A stretch of DNA of 64,000 bases from positions 19,576-83,575 of the forward strand of contig CAXBDI010000001.1 in assembly GCA_963974445.1 (NCBI GenBank), in the 5' to 3' direction. Within the stretch, counting starts at the first letter, position 1. Each line of letters opens with the position of its first letter. Source of the stretch: JACKII01 sp963974445. GTDB taxonomy: Bacteria > Pseudomonadota > Alphaproteobacteria > Bin95. The position numbers and the translations under genes are program-made. Shown here piece by piece: positions 50,195-58,801 of this stretch. Below the pieces are notes generated by a model that saw nothing but the letters and a program-made list of their open reading frames with translations, was not told where the DNA came from and did not search any database.

Positions 50195-51016
50195 ATGCAG
50201 ATCATCGACGCTCAAATTCACCTTTGGGGCACCGGCTTGCCCAGCAACATGGCGCACCGTCAGGTCACCAGCTTCACCGCCGCCGAGGCCATCGCCATGA
50301 TGGACGAGGCGGGCGTCGACGCAGCAGTCATCCATCCGCCAGGCTGGGATCCGGGATCGACGGAACTGGCGCTCAAGGCGGTCGAGGACTATCCGGAGCG
50401 GTTCGCCATTCTAAACTCGCTGCCGTTGGACCAGGCGCAGTCGGAGCCGAAAATTGCGAAACTGCGGCAGACGCCCGGCATGCTGGGCTTACGCTATACT
50501 TTCCTCAGCAATCCTGAGCGCCAGATGCTCGAGAGCGGCGGCCTCGACTGGCTATGGGCGGGGTGCGAGGCGGCGGGTGTGCCGGTTGCGGCGCTCGCCA
50601 CCGACTCGCTGGCCACTTTCGGGCGCATTGCCGAGCGGCACCCCGGCTTGCGCATCACCATCGACCATCTGGGCGGCAGAGGCGGCAACACCACGCTGAA
50701 AGACGCCGCCGCCATGGTGCACATGCCCGACCTGCTGGCCCTGGCGAAATACCCGAATGTTGCAGTCAAGGCGACCGGCGCCCCCGGCTATTCCAGCGAG
50801 GCCTACCCCTTCCCGGCGATGCATGCCTTCCTGCGCCAAATTTACGACGCATTCGGGCCAGCGCGGATGTTCTGGGGCACGGACATTACCAAGATGCCGT
50901 GCTCCTGGCGCGAGTGCATCAGGATGTTCACCGAAGAACTGCCGTGGCTCAGCGGCGAAGACCAGCGTCTGGTGATGGGTCAGGCGGTCTGCGATTGGTG
51001 GGGCTGGCAGCGGTAG
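50195..51016 (+). CDS. Amidohydrolase-2 family metal-dependent hydrolase
   Basis: The 273-residue protein begins MQIIDAQIHLWGTG, where the usual HxH metal pair appears as QIH, so only one His is present. TIDHLGGRGG carries a metal-ligand His and FWGTDITKMPCSWRECIRMF the Asp. Family members hydrolyse lactones or decarboxylate cyclic acids. GGAGG stands about ten bases before the ATG. It converges on the cupin gene (9 bp) and is divergent from the LLM gene. Confidence 0.82.
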   Translation: MQIIDAQIHLWGTGLPSNMAHRQVTSFTAAEAIAMMDEAGVDAAVIHPPGWDPGSTELALKAVEDYPERFAILNSLPLDQAQSEPKIAKLRQTPGMLGLRYTFLSNPERQMLESGGLDWLWAGCEAAGVPVAALATDSLATFGRIAERHPGLRITIDHLGGRGGNTTLKDAAAMVHMPDLLALAKYPNVAVKATGAPGYSSEAYPFPAMHAFLRQIYDAFGPARMFWGTDITKMPCSWRECIRMFTEELPWLSGEDQRLVMGQAVCDWWGWQR

Positions 51017-51025
51017 TGGCGCAGC

Positions 51026-51376
51026 CTACTCCACCGGCACGAAGATCGAGTGGCGCATCTTGCCTGCGATGGCTTTCGACAGGTGGCCCTTGCCATGAGT
51101 ATCCTCCACCAGGATCACCTCGCCGGCGCCGATCACCCGGGCTTCGCCGTCGCTCGCCGTGATCTGCACGCCGGCATCCAGGTTGATGATGTATTGCCGG
51201 CGCGGCGCCGGGTGCCAATCGAGGTCGTAGCTGCCTTGGGTCTCGCGGAAGATGATGCCGGTCGCAGGCAGCGTGGCCGAGGTCTTGCCGCCCGGCCCCT
51301 CGTTCTTCCATTCGATCTCGATATCGCGGAAATGGGTTTCGCCCTGATCGTCGGTGTAGAGATTGTGGATGCGCAT
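51026..51376 (-). CDS. Small cupin-domain protein
   Basis: The 116-residue product is a single cupin. The strand pattern shows FRETQGSYDLDWHPAPRRQY, then IINLDAGVQITASDGEARVI and GAGEVILVEDTHGKGHLSKA. The metal-binding first motif is partly present (WHPAPRRQYI, with one His), and the second has THGKGH. Enzyme or storage role is unknown. It lies 33 bp after the aminopeptidase stop on the same strand. Confidence 0.8.
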   Translation of the reverse strand: MRIHNLYTDDQGETHFRDIEIEWKNEGPGGKTSATLPATGIIFRETQGSYDLDWHPAPRRQYIINLDAGVQITASDGEARVIGAGEVILVEDTHGKGHLSKAIAGKMRHSIFVPVE

Positions 51377-51409
51377 GGCAGTGCTCCAGCCAGTGAGAGT
51401 CGCCTAAAC

Positions 51410-53437
51410 TTAAAGCGATGCCGTCGCCAGGTCGAGCCAGGCTTGGGTCGCGGGGTCGAGAAGCAGGCTGACGGTGGCCGCGACCCGGGCGTGGTAGTCG
51501 TTCAGCCACACCCGCTCCGCCTCGGTTAGCAGCGCGACCTCGATCAAACGCCGGTCGATAGGCGCGAGCGTGATGGTCTCGAACTCCAGGAAGCGGCGCT
51601 GGTTGTCGCCGATGCCGTCGCTCTCGCGCACCACCAGCAGGTTTTCGGTGCGGATACCGAACTCGCCGGCCTGGTAGTAGCCCGGCTCGTTCGAGACGAT
51701 CATACCGGGGACCAGCGCCGTCGCGCCGCTTTTGGCGATGCGCTGCGGCCCCTCATGCACGCCCAGGTAGGAGCCGACGCCGTGGCCGGTGCCGTGGTCG
51801 AAATCGAGGCCGTCGGCCCAAAGCGGTGCGCGCGCCAATGTATCCAATTGAGCGCCCGTCGTTCCCTCCGGAAACCGAGCGGTCGCGAGCGCGATATGGC
51901 CTTGCAGCACCCGCGTGAAGGCGCGGCGCATCGCCGGTGTCGGCTCGCCGATGGCGACCGTGCGGGTAATGTCGGTGGTGCCGTCCTGAAACTGCCCGCC
52001 GGAATCGACCAGATAGAGCGAGCCCGGCTCCAGCATCCGGTCGGTTTCCGCAGTGGCGCGGTAGTGCACGATGGCGCCGTTCGGCCCGAAGCCGGAGATG
52101 GTCGGGAAGCTTTGATCGCGGAAGCCTTCTACTTCGTGGCGATAGGCCAGGAGTTGCTCCGCCGCGGCGACCTCGCCAATCGTGCCGGTCTCGCCATAAC
52201 CGTCGATCCGGGCGAGGAAGCGGATAACCGCCACGGCGTCGCGGCGATGCGCAGCGCGTGCGCCCTCCAACTCCACCGGGTTCTTGGCGGCGCGCGGCGC
52301 GACGCAGGGATCGGCGCCGTTCTGTACCTTTGCGCCAGCCGCCGACAGGCGGTTGAGAACCCAGGCCGGAGTCGATTGCCGGTCGGCAAGGACGCACGCC
52401 TCGGCGGTTCCGAGTGCCTCCAAGGCTGGGCCGAGGGCTTCCAGCGCCTGCACGCGGACGCCATTGCCCAGGTGCTGGCGAGTCTCCGGCAGCAGTTTGC
52501 GACCGTCGCAGAACAGATCGACCCGGCCATCCCGATGCAGCAGCGCGAAGCTCAATGGCAGCGGCGTGTGAGCGGTATCGCCGCCCCGGATGTTGAGCAG
52601 CCAGGCGACCGAATCCGGTTGGGTGAGGATCGCCGCCGCAACGGACTCCGCGTCCAGGCTTTCGGCCAGCCGCTGACGTTTCGCCTCGCTGGTTTCGCCG
52701 GCGAAGCGGTCCGGGTGCGGGATCACCGGCGCCAGGGGCCGGGCGGGGCGGTCGCTCCAGATCGCATCGACCGGGTTGCGCTCGACCAGAGTGATCTGGC
52801 CGCCGGCTTTCTTGGCCGCATTCTCGAAACGCTCGACCGCGTCGGCGCTGTGCAGCCAGGGGTCGATGCCCAGCGCTGCACCGTTCGGCAGATGGGCCTC
52901 GATCCACTCCGCCGGGGGCTGTTCGGTGAGGTGCAAAGTGGCAAACACGTCGGTATCCACCTGATCGCGCACCTGCAGAGTGTAGCGGCCATCGACAAAG
53001 ATCGCCGCCTGCTCCGCCAGCACAATCGCGATGCCGGCAGACCCGGAGAAGCCGGTGAGCCAGGCCAACCGGGCGCTGGCGGCCGGAATGAATTCGCTTT
53101 GATGCTCGTCGCCATGCGGGATCACGAAGCCGTCGAGGCCCTGCCTCTGCATCTCGGCCCGCAACGCCGGCACCCGGTCGCGCACGGTCAGGGCCGGTTC
53201 CGCGGGCGCTGCGAGGCGAGCCCGGGCGGCATCCAGCGCCGCCAGCAAGTCCGGCGTCGGCGTCGGCGCAAACAACCGCGACCAGAGTGTCCGGTCCGCC
53301 GCCAGGCCGCTGTCCGGTGCTCCGCACAGGCCATCCAACAAGGCCAACGCGTCGTCCGGTGTCACCGCTTGCGGGCAGGACGCCAGCGCCAGTTTCAGGT
53401 CATCCAATAGGGCGGTCGGCAAAGTCGCAGCGGTCAT
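51410..53437 (-). CDS. Aminopeptidase P family (M24B) metallopeptidase
   Basis: The product has 675 residues from the ATG at 53437. The N-terminal 80 residues before the creatinase-like domain are an unusual extension, since family members are about 600 long. The creatinase N domain reads VRDRVPALRAEMQRQGLDGF and FSGSAGIAIVLAEQAAIFVD. The M24 pita-bread domain has LYLVDSGGQFQDGTTDITRT (Asp metal ligands), FDHGTGHGVGSYLGVHEGPQ (His) and VSNEPGYYQAGEFGIRTENL (Glu). It cleaves N-terminal Xaa-Pro bonds in the cytoplasm. Confidence 0.92.
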   Translation of the reverse strand: MTAATLPTALLDDLKLALASCPQAVTPDDALALLDGLCGAPDSGLAADRTLWSRLFAPTPTPDLLAALDAARARLAAPAEPALTVRDRVPALRAEMQRQGLDGFVIPHGDEHQSEFIPAASARLAWLTGFSGSAGIAIVLAEQAAIFVDGRYTLQVRDQVDTDVFATLHLTEQPPAEWIEAHLPNGAALGIDPWLHSADAVERFENAAKKAGGQITLVERNPVDAIWSDRPARPLAPVIPHPDRFAGETSEAKRQRLAESLDAESVAAAILTQPDSVAWLLNIRGGDTAHTPLPLSFALLHRDGRVDLFCDGRKLLPETRQHLGNGVRVQALEALGPALEALGTAEACVLADRQSTPAWVLNRLSAAGAKVQNGADPCVAPRAAKNPVELEGARAAHRRDAVAVIRFLARIDGYGETGTIGEVAAAEQLLAYRHEVEGFRDQSFPTISGFGPNGAIVHYRATAETDRMLEPGSLYLVDSGGQFQDGTTDITRTVAIGEPTPAMRRAFTRVLQGHIALATARFPEGTTGAQLDTLARAPLWADGLDFDHGTGHGVGSYLGVHEGPQRIAKSGATALVPGMIVSNEPGYYQAGEFGIRTENLLVVRESDGIGDNQRRFLEFETITLAPIDRRLIEVALLTEAERVWLNDYHARVAATVSLLLDPATQAWLDLATASL

Positions 53438-53580
53438 CGGCGAACCTCGGCGCAAAGGGGAATGTGCTGCGGGCATGATTGGGCCGGTAGTTGCCGTCTG
53501 ACAAGAGTGTGACGGTCGGTTTTACCATTCTGACAAAGATGCCATAGGCATTACGCAGAGCTGCACCAGCGCCCATGCAG

Positions 53581-53605
53581 GTTTTGCAATGCTGCATTGC
53601 AAAAC
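53581..53605. promoter_or_regulatory. Perfect 25-bp palindrome, likely operator
   Basis: Arms GTTTTGCAATG and CATTGCAAAAC enclose CTG. No T-run follows, so it is not a terminator. It lies 93 bp before the small repeat protein and 144 bp before the divergent aminopeptidase start. TGC-rich palindromes of this look have been reported for the PHB regulator PhaR, which makes it a candidate; this is not shown. Confidence 0.6.
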
Positions 53606-53697
53606 AGCCCCTGGCGCCCGGGCAACGCCCGCCCGATATCTCCATTGTGGCGCCCGAATGGCGGGCACCGCGGGTTATACGTACAGGAGTTTCCGTT

Positions 53698-53958
53698 ATG
53701 GGTGTATTGTCATACCCATCGAATTTCTTCGGAAATGTTGCAGCGCAGCAGGATCGCACCGTAGCGATCGACGACAAGCTGGAGCGCGCCATTCTCAAAT
53801 CGCAACGTAAAGATGCCGTGATCGTCCGACATGCGCTGAGCGCCGCATTAGGTTGGCTGACTGCGTCCGAGGCACGGCCTGGCGACGCGATGGCGAATGC
53901 GAAACTTGCCTGCCAGCGCCGGGACGCGGCCATCGTCTGGCATACGCTCGGTAGCTGA
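53698..53958 (+). CDS. Small protein with an internal sequence repeat
   Basis: The product has 86 residues from the ATG at 53698, preceded by AGGAG with eight bases of spacing. The N-terminus is MGVLSYPSNFFGNVAAQQDR. Two related blocks follow: SQRKDAVIVRHALS (about 45-58) and CQRRDAAIVWHTLG (about 72-85). There is no signal peptide or known motif. The strong ribosome site and palindrome upstream support expression. A phasin-related role would suit a PhaR-type site, but the sequence gives no direct support. Confidence 0.6.
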   Translation: MGVLSYPSNFFGNVAAQQDRTVAIDDKLERAILKSQRKDAVIVRHALSAALGWLTASEARPGDAMANAKLACQRRDAAIVWHTLGS

Positions 53959-53959
53959 A

Positions 53960-53995
53960 ACGCAAAAGGCCACCGGTTCTCTATAACCGGTGGCC
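53960..53995 (-). terminator. Rho-independent terminator of the first TAXI gene
   Basis: On the minus strand the 11-bp perfect arms GGCCACCGGTT and AACCGGTGGCC enclose ATAGAG and are followed by TTTTGCGTTT. It lies about 20 bp after the TAXI stop at 54017 and overlaps the end of the convergent small gene region. Confidence 0.82.
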
Positions 53996-54016
53996 CCTCG
54001 CTAGACTAATTCGCGC

Positions 54017-55165
54017 TTACTTGTGATCAGCGCGGTACTTCTCCCAATACTCCGGCCAGGCTTCCTTCGGGTCGATTTTGTTGCCCTTGTCAGCCTCTGC
54101 TGCGCGCCACTCGACGAATTTGCCCTGCGCCTCGCCCCATTGGGTCAGGTATTTGTTCAGGCGCTCCAAGCGCTTGTCCTGCCAGGCTTGATCCGCGTCG
54201 GTCCAGAAGCCCTTTTCCTTCATGTAGCGGATGGTGCCTTCATGCATCGGCGCATCTGCGGGCGGGCGGCCCGACAGGTTGATGGCCCAGAACTCGCCAG
54301 TGGAGGTGGCTTCCTTGTAGTCGTCGAAGGCCATGTCGGCCGCCATGACAAACTGATAGGCGTCGTCCGCTGAAATGTCCTTTGGGTAGACCGTGATCAT
54401 CGGATAGCGCAGTTCGACCATATCGGCCGGGTTTTCCGCACTCAGGCCAGCGCCTTTGGTTTCGCGATATGGCTTCACGAAGTCGATGACTGACGTGAGC
54501 TTTTTCCAGCCCTCAACATCATCCGGCGGCACTTGTGCGAAGGTCAGGCCGCGCGGGCTCGCCTCGATCTCACGCATGTTGGCCGACGTGGTGACGCTGC
54601 TGAAGCCGTCGATCTGGTTCGCCAACAATGCCGTCGTCATGGCGCTGTAGGAGCCGAACCAGACGACCTCAACATCGGCGCGGGTCAGGCCGGCAAACGC
54701 CAGATAGGCGTCGTGCTTGACGTTGACCGACGGGTTGCCTTTCACGTAGCCCAGGCGCTTGCCCTTCAGGTCATAGACCGTCTTGATGCCGGCATCGCCT
54801 GCAACCGCAATTGCGTTCGAGGTCGGCTTACCCAGGACGATGCGAATGTCCTGCGGACCCCAGGTCTCGTCGGCGAAGTCATAGCTGCCTTCGGCGGCAA
54901 AATAGGCTTCGTTGGCGAGGTAGCCATAGCTGGCTTTGCCGGTAACCAACGGCAGCATGCGGCCGATCGACGTGCCGGCCGGTATGATCCGGACCCGCGT
55001 ACCGAACCGCTTTTTGAAAGCGTTCGCGATACCGGTCGCCTCGGCATATCCGGAGGAGCCGAGGTCGTAGGCTGTCCAGACCATGGTTTTCGGCAGTTGC
55101 GGTTCGGCTGCAACCGCGGCCGACGTTGCAAAGGCGAGCGCCAGTGCAGTAACGATACGTAACAT
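54017..55165 (-). CDS. TAXI-family TRAP transporter solute-binding protein (copy 1)
   Basis: The 382-residue product (ATG at 55165) has a signal peptide (about 1-19, ending AAVAAE). The TAXI binding-protein body reads TMVWTAYDLGSSGYAEATGI, then PAGTSIGRMLPLVTGKASYG, YVKGNPSVNVKHDAYLAFAG and LRYPMITVYPKDISADDAYQ. About 50 extra residues close the protein (GEAQGKFVEWRAAEADKGNK). It would hand a solute to a TRAP permease in the periplasm. No DctQ/DctM permease is present. An in-frame start 34 codons earlier is not needed. Confidence 0.9.
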   Translation of the reverse strand: MLRIVTALALAFATSAAVAAEPQLPKTMVWTAYDLGSSGYAEATGIANAFKKRFGTRVRIIPAGTSIGRMLPLVTGKASYGYLANEAYFAAEGSYDFADETWGPQDIRIVLGKPTSNAIAVAGDAGIKTVYDLKGKRLGYVKGNPSVNVKHDAYLAFAGLTRADVEVVWFGSYSAMTTALLANQIDGFSSVTTSANMREIEASPRGLTFAQVPPDDVEGWKKLTSVIDFVKPYRETKGAGLSAENPADMVELRYPMITVYPKDISADDAYQFVMAADMAFDDYKEATSTGEFWAINLSGRPPADAPMHEGTIRYMKEKGFWTDADQAWQDKRLERLNKYLTQWGEAQGKFVEWRAAEADKGNKIDPKEAWPEYWEKYRADHK

Positions 55166-55416
55166 TTTTTGAGCGTCTCCAACTGTTGGTGAGGGCCGAG
55201 CCTGTCGGCTAGGGGAGCGACAGGAGCGCTTGTTTTTGCGGCCTGTCAATTTGGAATTTTCAGCCATCGACCTACGTCTTTAGTCCGACACGCTAATATC
55301 CGCCCGAACCGGTCGAACGTCGATTGAAAACGCGGCCAGACCTTGGGGTAGAGAACCGCCCAACCATCGAAACGTCTTGTTATTCCGATGCTTGGGCGAC
55401 CGTGTACTTTGAGTTG

Positions 55417-56568
55417 CTATTTCGGTATATCCATCCGGGCCTTCTCCCAGTACTCCAGCCAAGCGTCATCTGCTGACACCTTGGTGCCCTTGGCCTCTTC
55501 TGCTGCGCGCCACTCATGGAAGCTGGCTTGCGCTTCGTCCCAGGCTGCGAGCACTGCATTCAGGCGTGCCAGCCGGTTGTCCTGCCACGCCTGGTCCTCG
55601 TCCCGCCACAGGCCCTTTTCCTTCATATATCGGATGGCGCCATCATGAGTCGGCGCGTCGTAAGGCGGCCGGCCGGCCTTCTCTATCGCCCAGTTCTGCC
55701 CGAGCGAATTGACGTTTTTGTAGTCGTCGAACGACTCATCCAGCGCCTTGATGTAGTTGTAGGCTTCGTCGGTCCCGACGGCTTCCGGATAGACAGTGAC
55801 CATCGGGTAGCGGAAGCCCACCAACCACGCCGGGTTTTGTTCCGACAGGCCGGCGCCCTTGGTCTCTAAATAGGGCGAGGTGAAGCTCAGCAGGTCGGTC
55901 ATCGTCTTCCATCCCTGCTTGTTCTCCGGCCGGAACTGCGGCCAGACCAAGCCGCGGGGACTGGCCTCGATCTCACGTGCCAGGGCGGATGTGGTCGCGC
56001 TGCCGAACGCGTCGAGCTGGTTGGCCAGCAATGCGGTCGACATCGCGTTATAGGAACCGAACCAGACCTCCTGAATATCGGCGCGGGTCAGGCCGCCGAA
56101 AGCCAGATAGGCTTCGTTCTTGACGTTGACCGAGGGGTTGCCTTTGACGAAGCCAATCCGCTTGCCCTTCAAGTCGCTGATTTCCTTTACGCCGATATCG
56201 CCTGCGGTGATGAAACCGACGCTCGCCACCCGACCGGCGACGATGCGGATATCCTGCGGGCCCCATTGCTGAGTGGCGAAATCATAGGTGCCCTCGGCGG
56301 CAAAAAACGCTTCGCTCGCCAGAAAACCGAACTGGGCCTTGCCAGTCACCAACGGCAGCATCCGGCCGATCGACGTTCCCGCCGGAACGATGCGAACGCG
56401 CGTGCCATAATTCTTCTTGAAGGCGTTCGCGATGCTCGTTGCCTCCGCATATCCGGTGGAACCGAGGTCGTAAGCCGTCCAGACCATTGATTTGGGCAGA
56501 ACCGGGTCGGCGGCAAGCGCCGTCGAGACCGTACCGGCCAAAGCCAGAGCTATTGCTGTTCGTAACAT
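55417..56568 (-). CDS. TAXI-family TRAP transporter solute-binding protein (copy 2)
   Basis: This 383-residue paralogue (ATG at 56568, GGAGGA five bases before) has a signal peptide and matches copies 1 and 3 along its whole length. For example, it has TAYDLGSTGYAEATSIANAF, PAGTSIGRMLPLVTGKAQFG and FVKGNPSVNVKNEAYLAFGG. It differs in places likely to line the ligand cleft (QQWGPQDIRIVAGRVASVGF; FGSATTSALAREIEASPRGL). No terminator was found after it, so copy 1 may be read from its transcript across the 251-bp gap. Confidence 0.9.
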   Translation of the reverse strand: MLRTAIALALAGTVSTALAADPVLPKSMVWTAYDLGSTGYAEATSIANAFKKNYGTRVRIVPAGTSIGRMLPLVTGKAQFGFLASEAFFAAEGTYDFATQQWGPQDIRIVAGRVASVGFITAGDIGVKEISDLKGKRIGFVKGNPSVNVKNEAYLAFGGLTRADIQEVWFGSYNAMSTALLANQLDAFGSATTSALAREIEASPRGLVWPQFRPENKQGWKTMTDLLSFTSPYLETKGAGLSEQNPAWLVGFRYPMVTVYPEAVGTDEAYNYIKALDESFDDYKNVNSLGQNWAIEKAGRPPYDAPTHDGAIRYMKEKGLWRDEDQAWQDNRLARLNAVLAAWDEAQASFHEWRAAEEAKGTKVSADDAWLEYWEKARMDIPK

Positions 56569-56682
56569 AGACGTCCTCCATTTTTTGACCGATTGCATGG
56601 TGATTCAAGCGATCGGCAAGATCATGGGGCCTCGCCAGTTCGGAATTGTCAATTTTGAAATTAAGACGTCGAAGTCCGGAAA

Positions 56683-56714
56683 CAGAAAAAGCCGTTGGCA
56701 TCACTGCCAACGGC
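56683..56714 (-). terminator. Rho-independent terminator of the third TAXI gene
   Basis: On the minus strand arms GCCGTTGGCA and TGCCAACGGC enclose GTGA and are followed by TTTTTCTGTTT, 36 bp after the stop at 56750. Confidence 0.85.
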
Positions 56715-56749
56715 TTCAGTAAAACCGCAAAATTGATACGGCTGAAAGC

Positions 56750-57901
56750 TTACTTCAAAGCTTCCATCCGCGCCTTGGCCCAATATTCCGGCCATGCTTC
56801 GGAGGCGTCGACCTTGTTGCCTTTTTCACGCTCAGCCGCGCGGAAATCGTGGAAATCGGCTTGCGCGTCCTCCCATGCGGTCAGCAGGGTGTTCAGACGG
56901 GCCAGCCGCTCGTCATGCCAGGCCTGATCCTCCGGACGCCACAGCTCTTTTTCTTTCATGTAGCGAATGGTGCCTTCGTGAGCCGGCGCGTCGTACGGCG
57001 GGCGGGCAGCCTTCTCCAGCGCCCAATCGGCGGAGCTTGAGGTCGTATTCTTATAGTCGTCGTAGCTGAGATCGATCGCCTTGATCAGGTTGTAGACCTC
57101 GTCCGTCGTCACGGCTTTCTGATAGACCGTGATCATCGGGTAGCGATAGCCGACCAGCCATTTCGGGTCGTCTTTGGACATCGCCGCGCCGCGGGTTTCT
57201 TTAACCGGAGCAGCGAAGCTGATCACGTCCTTGACCTTCTTCCAGCCTTCCTTGTTTTCGGCTGGGAACTGTGGCCAGTACAAGCCACGGGGGCTCGCCT
57301 CGATCTCCCGCATATTCGCAGAGCCGGGAACGCTGCCGAACGCGTCGAGCTGGTTGGCCAGTACCGCGGTCTTCATCGCGCTGTAGGAGCCGAACCAAAC
57401 CACTTCAACGTCGTCACGTGTGACACCGCCGAACGCCAGATAGGCATCGTTCTTCACGTTAACCGACGGATTGCCTTTGACATAGCCGATCCGCTTGCCC
57501 TTCAGGTCGCTGATCTCCTTGACGCCGGCATCAGCCGCCACGGCAAAGCCGACCGACGCGACGCGGCCCATGACAATGCGGATGTCCTGCGGACCCCACT
57601 GCTCGGTCTCGAAATCGTAGGTGCCTTCGGCGGAGAAGAACGCCTCGTTCGCCAGGAAGCCGTATTTGACCTTGCCGGTGACCATCGGCAGCATACGGCC
57701 GATAGAGGTGCCGGCCGGCACGATGCGAATGCGCGTGTTGTAGTTCTTTTTCAAGGCGTTTGCGATGCCCGTGGCTTCCGCATATCCGGACGAACCAAGA
57801 TCATAGGCGCTCCAAACCATCGACCGCGGCAATTCCGGGTCAGCGGCATAGGCAGCACCGGCCGCCATCACGGCGGCGAGTGTCGTTGTCAGCAATTTCA
57901 T
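56750..57901 (-). CDS. TAXI-family TRAP transporter solute-binding protein (copy 3)
   Basis: The 383-residue product starts at 57901 (MKLLTTTLAAVMAAGAAYAA signal), with GGAGGA upstream. Body motifs match the other copies: YDLGSSGYAEATGIANALKK, PAGTSIGRMLPMVTGKVKYG and YVKGNPSVNVKNDAYLAFGG. The family is normally about 320 residues, so all three copies carry the same C-terminal extension (here AWEDAQADFHDFRAAEREKG). It lies 117 bp after the TSUP gene on the same strand and has its own terminator. Confidence 0.9.
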   Translation of the reverse strand: MKLLTTTLAAVMAAGAAYAADPELPRSMVWSAYDLGSSGYAEATGIANALKKNYNTRIRIVPAGTSIGRMLPMVTGKVKYGFLANEAFFSAEGTYDFETEQWGPQDIRIVMGRVASVGFAVAADAGVKEISDLKGKRIGYVKGNPSVNVKNDAYLAFGGVTRDDVEVVWFGSYSAMKTAVLANQLDAFGSVPGSANMREIEASPRGLYWPQFPAENKEGWKKVKDVISFAAPVKETRGAAMSKDDPKWLVGYRYPMITVYQKAVTTDEVYNLIKAIDLSYDDYKNTTSSSADWALEKAARPPYDAPAHEGTIRYMKEKELWRPEDQAWHDERLARLNTLLTAWEDAQADFHDFRAAEREKGNKVDASEAWPEYWAKARMEALK

Positions 57902-58018
57902 CAGACGGTGTCCTCCAGAGTTACAAAGCAAACGAGCCCGTGTTCAGCACGGACTCTCGTTAGCCGCCGTTGTCGTACACGGTGATGCAGCCAGAGGCAA
58001 GGCGGGTTGCTTTTTTGA

Positions 58019-58771
58019 TCATCTGAGCGATGCCGCCAGCAAGCTAATCCCCATCACCAATAGCACGCAGAGCGCCACCTTGCGGAACAGATCTTGGCTG
58101 ACCCACCTCCGCACCCGCGCGCCGGCGATCAACCCCAGCCAGCTTGGCAGCAATACTGCGATGGTGCCGGCCAACTGGTTGCGGCTGAACTCGCCAGCCG
58201 CGGTCAGCGATCCACCAAGGACCAAAACCCCTGCGAACATCACCACTGCCATGATCCAAATGAAGTTGTCCTTGTCCAGCCGTCTGGCCAGAAAATACAT
58301 CGCCAGCGTTGGCCCGAAAACGCCGGTCAGCCCGCCGAACAGGCCGGTCAGCCCGCCCATGGTCAAGCCTGCCGCAGGGTTTTCGACATGGCGTGGCGGG
58401 ATATAGATCCGTGCAAAGCTCAACAGCACAAATCCGACCACGGTGCCGCCAAGCACGCCGCGCATCAGCGCCTCCGGGGCGGATGTTGCGAACTGCACAC
58501 CGGCGACCACACCCAACCCCATGCCCAGAAACAGCGGCCACCAGGGGGCGAGCGGCATGCGGGCGTGCCAGGATTGGCGCATCTGAATGATGTTCATGAC
58601 ATAGCCGGGCGCCACCATCAGCGGGATCGCCTCGGCGACCGGCATCACGGTTGCAACCAATGGAATGGCGACCAGCGGCAGCCCCAGTCCGATGACACCC
58701 TTTAGCAAACCGCCGAAAAAGAACGCCACCGCCGCGACGGCAACGACCAGAAGATCCAGGGATTCGAGCAT
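58019..58771 (-). CDS. TSUP (TauE/SafE) family permease
   Basis: The 250-residue protein has seven or eight helices. It opens VVAVAAVAFFFGGLLKGVIG and LGLPLVAIPLVATVMPVAEA, the family signature. A second copy of the fold reads GGLTGLFGGLTGVFGPTLAM then YFLARRLDKDNFIWIMAVV. Members export sulfite, sulfoacetate or other organic anions, or serve as importers; the substrate here is unknown. It precedes the three TAXI genes, and a functional link is possible. Confidence 0.85.
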   Translation of the reverse strand: MLESLDLLVVAVAAVAFFFGGLLKGVIGLGLPLVAIPLVATVMPVAEAIPLMVAPGYVMNIIQMRQSWHARMPLAPWWPLFLGMGLGVVAGVQFATSAPEALMRGVLGGTVVGFVLLSFARIYIPPRHVENPAAGLTMGGLTGLFGGLTGVFGPTLAMYFLARRLDKDNFIWIMAVVMFAGVLVLGGSLTAAGEFSRNQLAGTIAVLLPSWLGLIAGARVRRWVSQDLFRKVALCVLLVMGISLLAASLR

Positions 58772-58801
58772 TCAAGCGCCTTCTCTCGAGCAATGCCCGC
58801 T

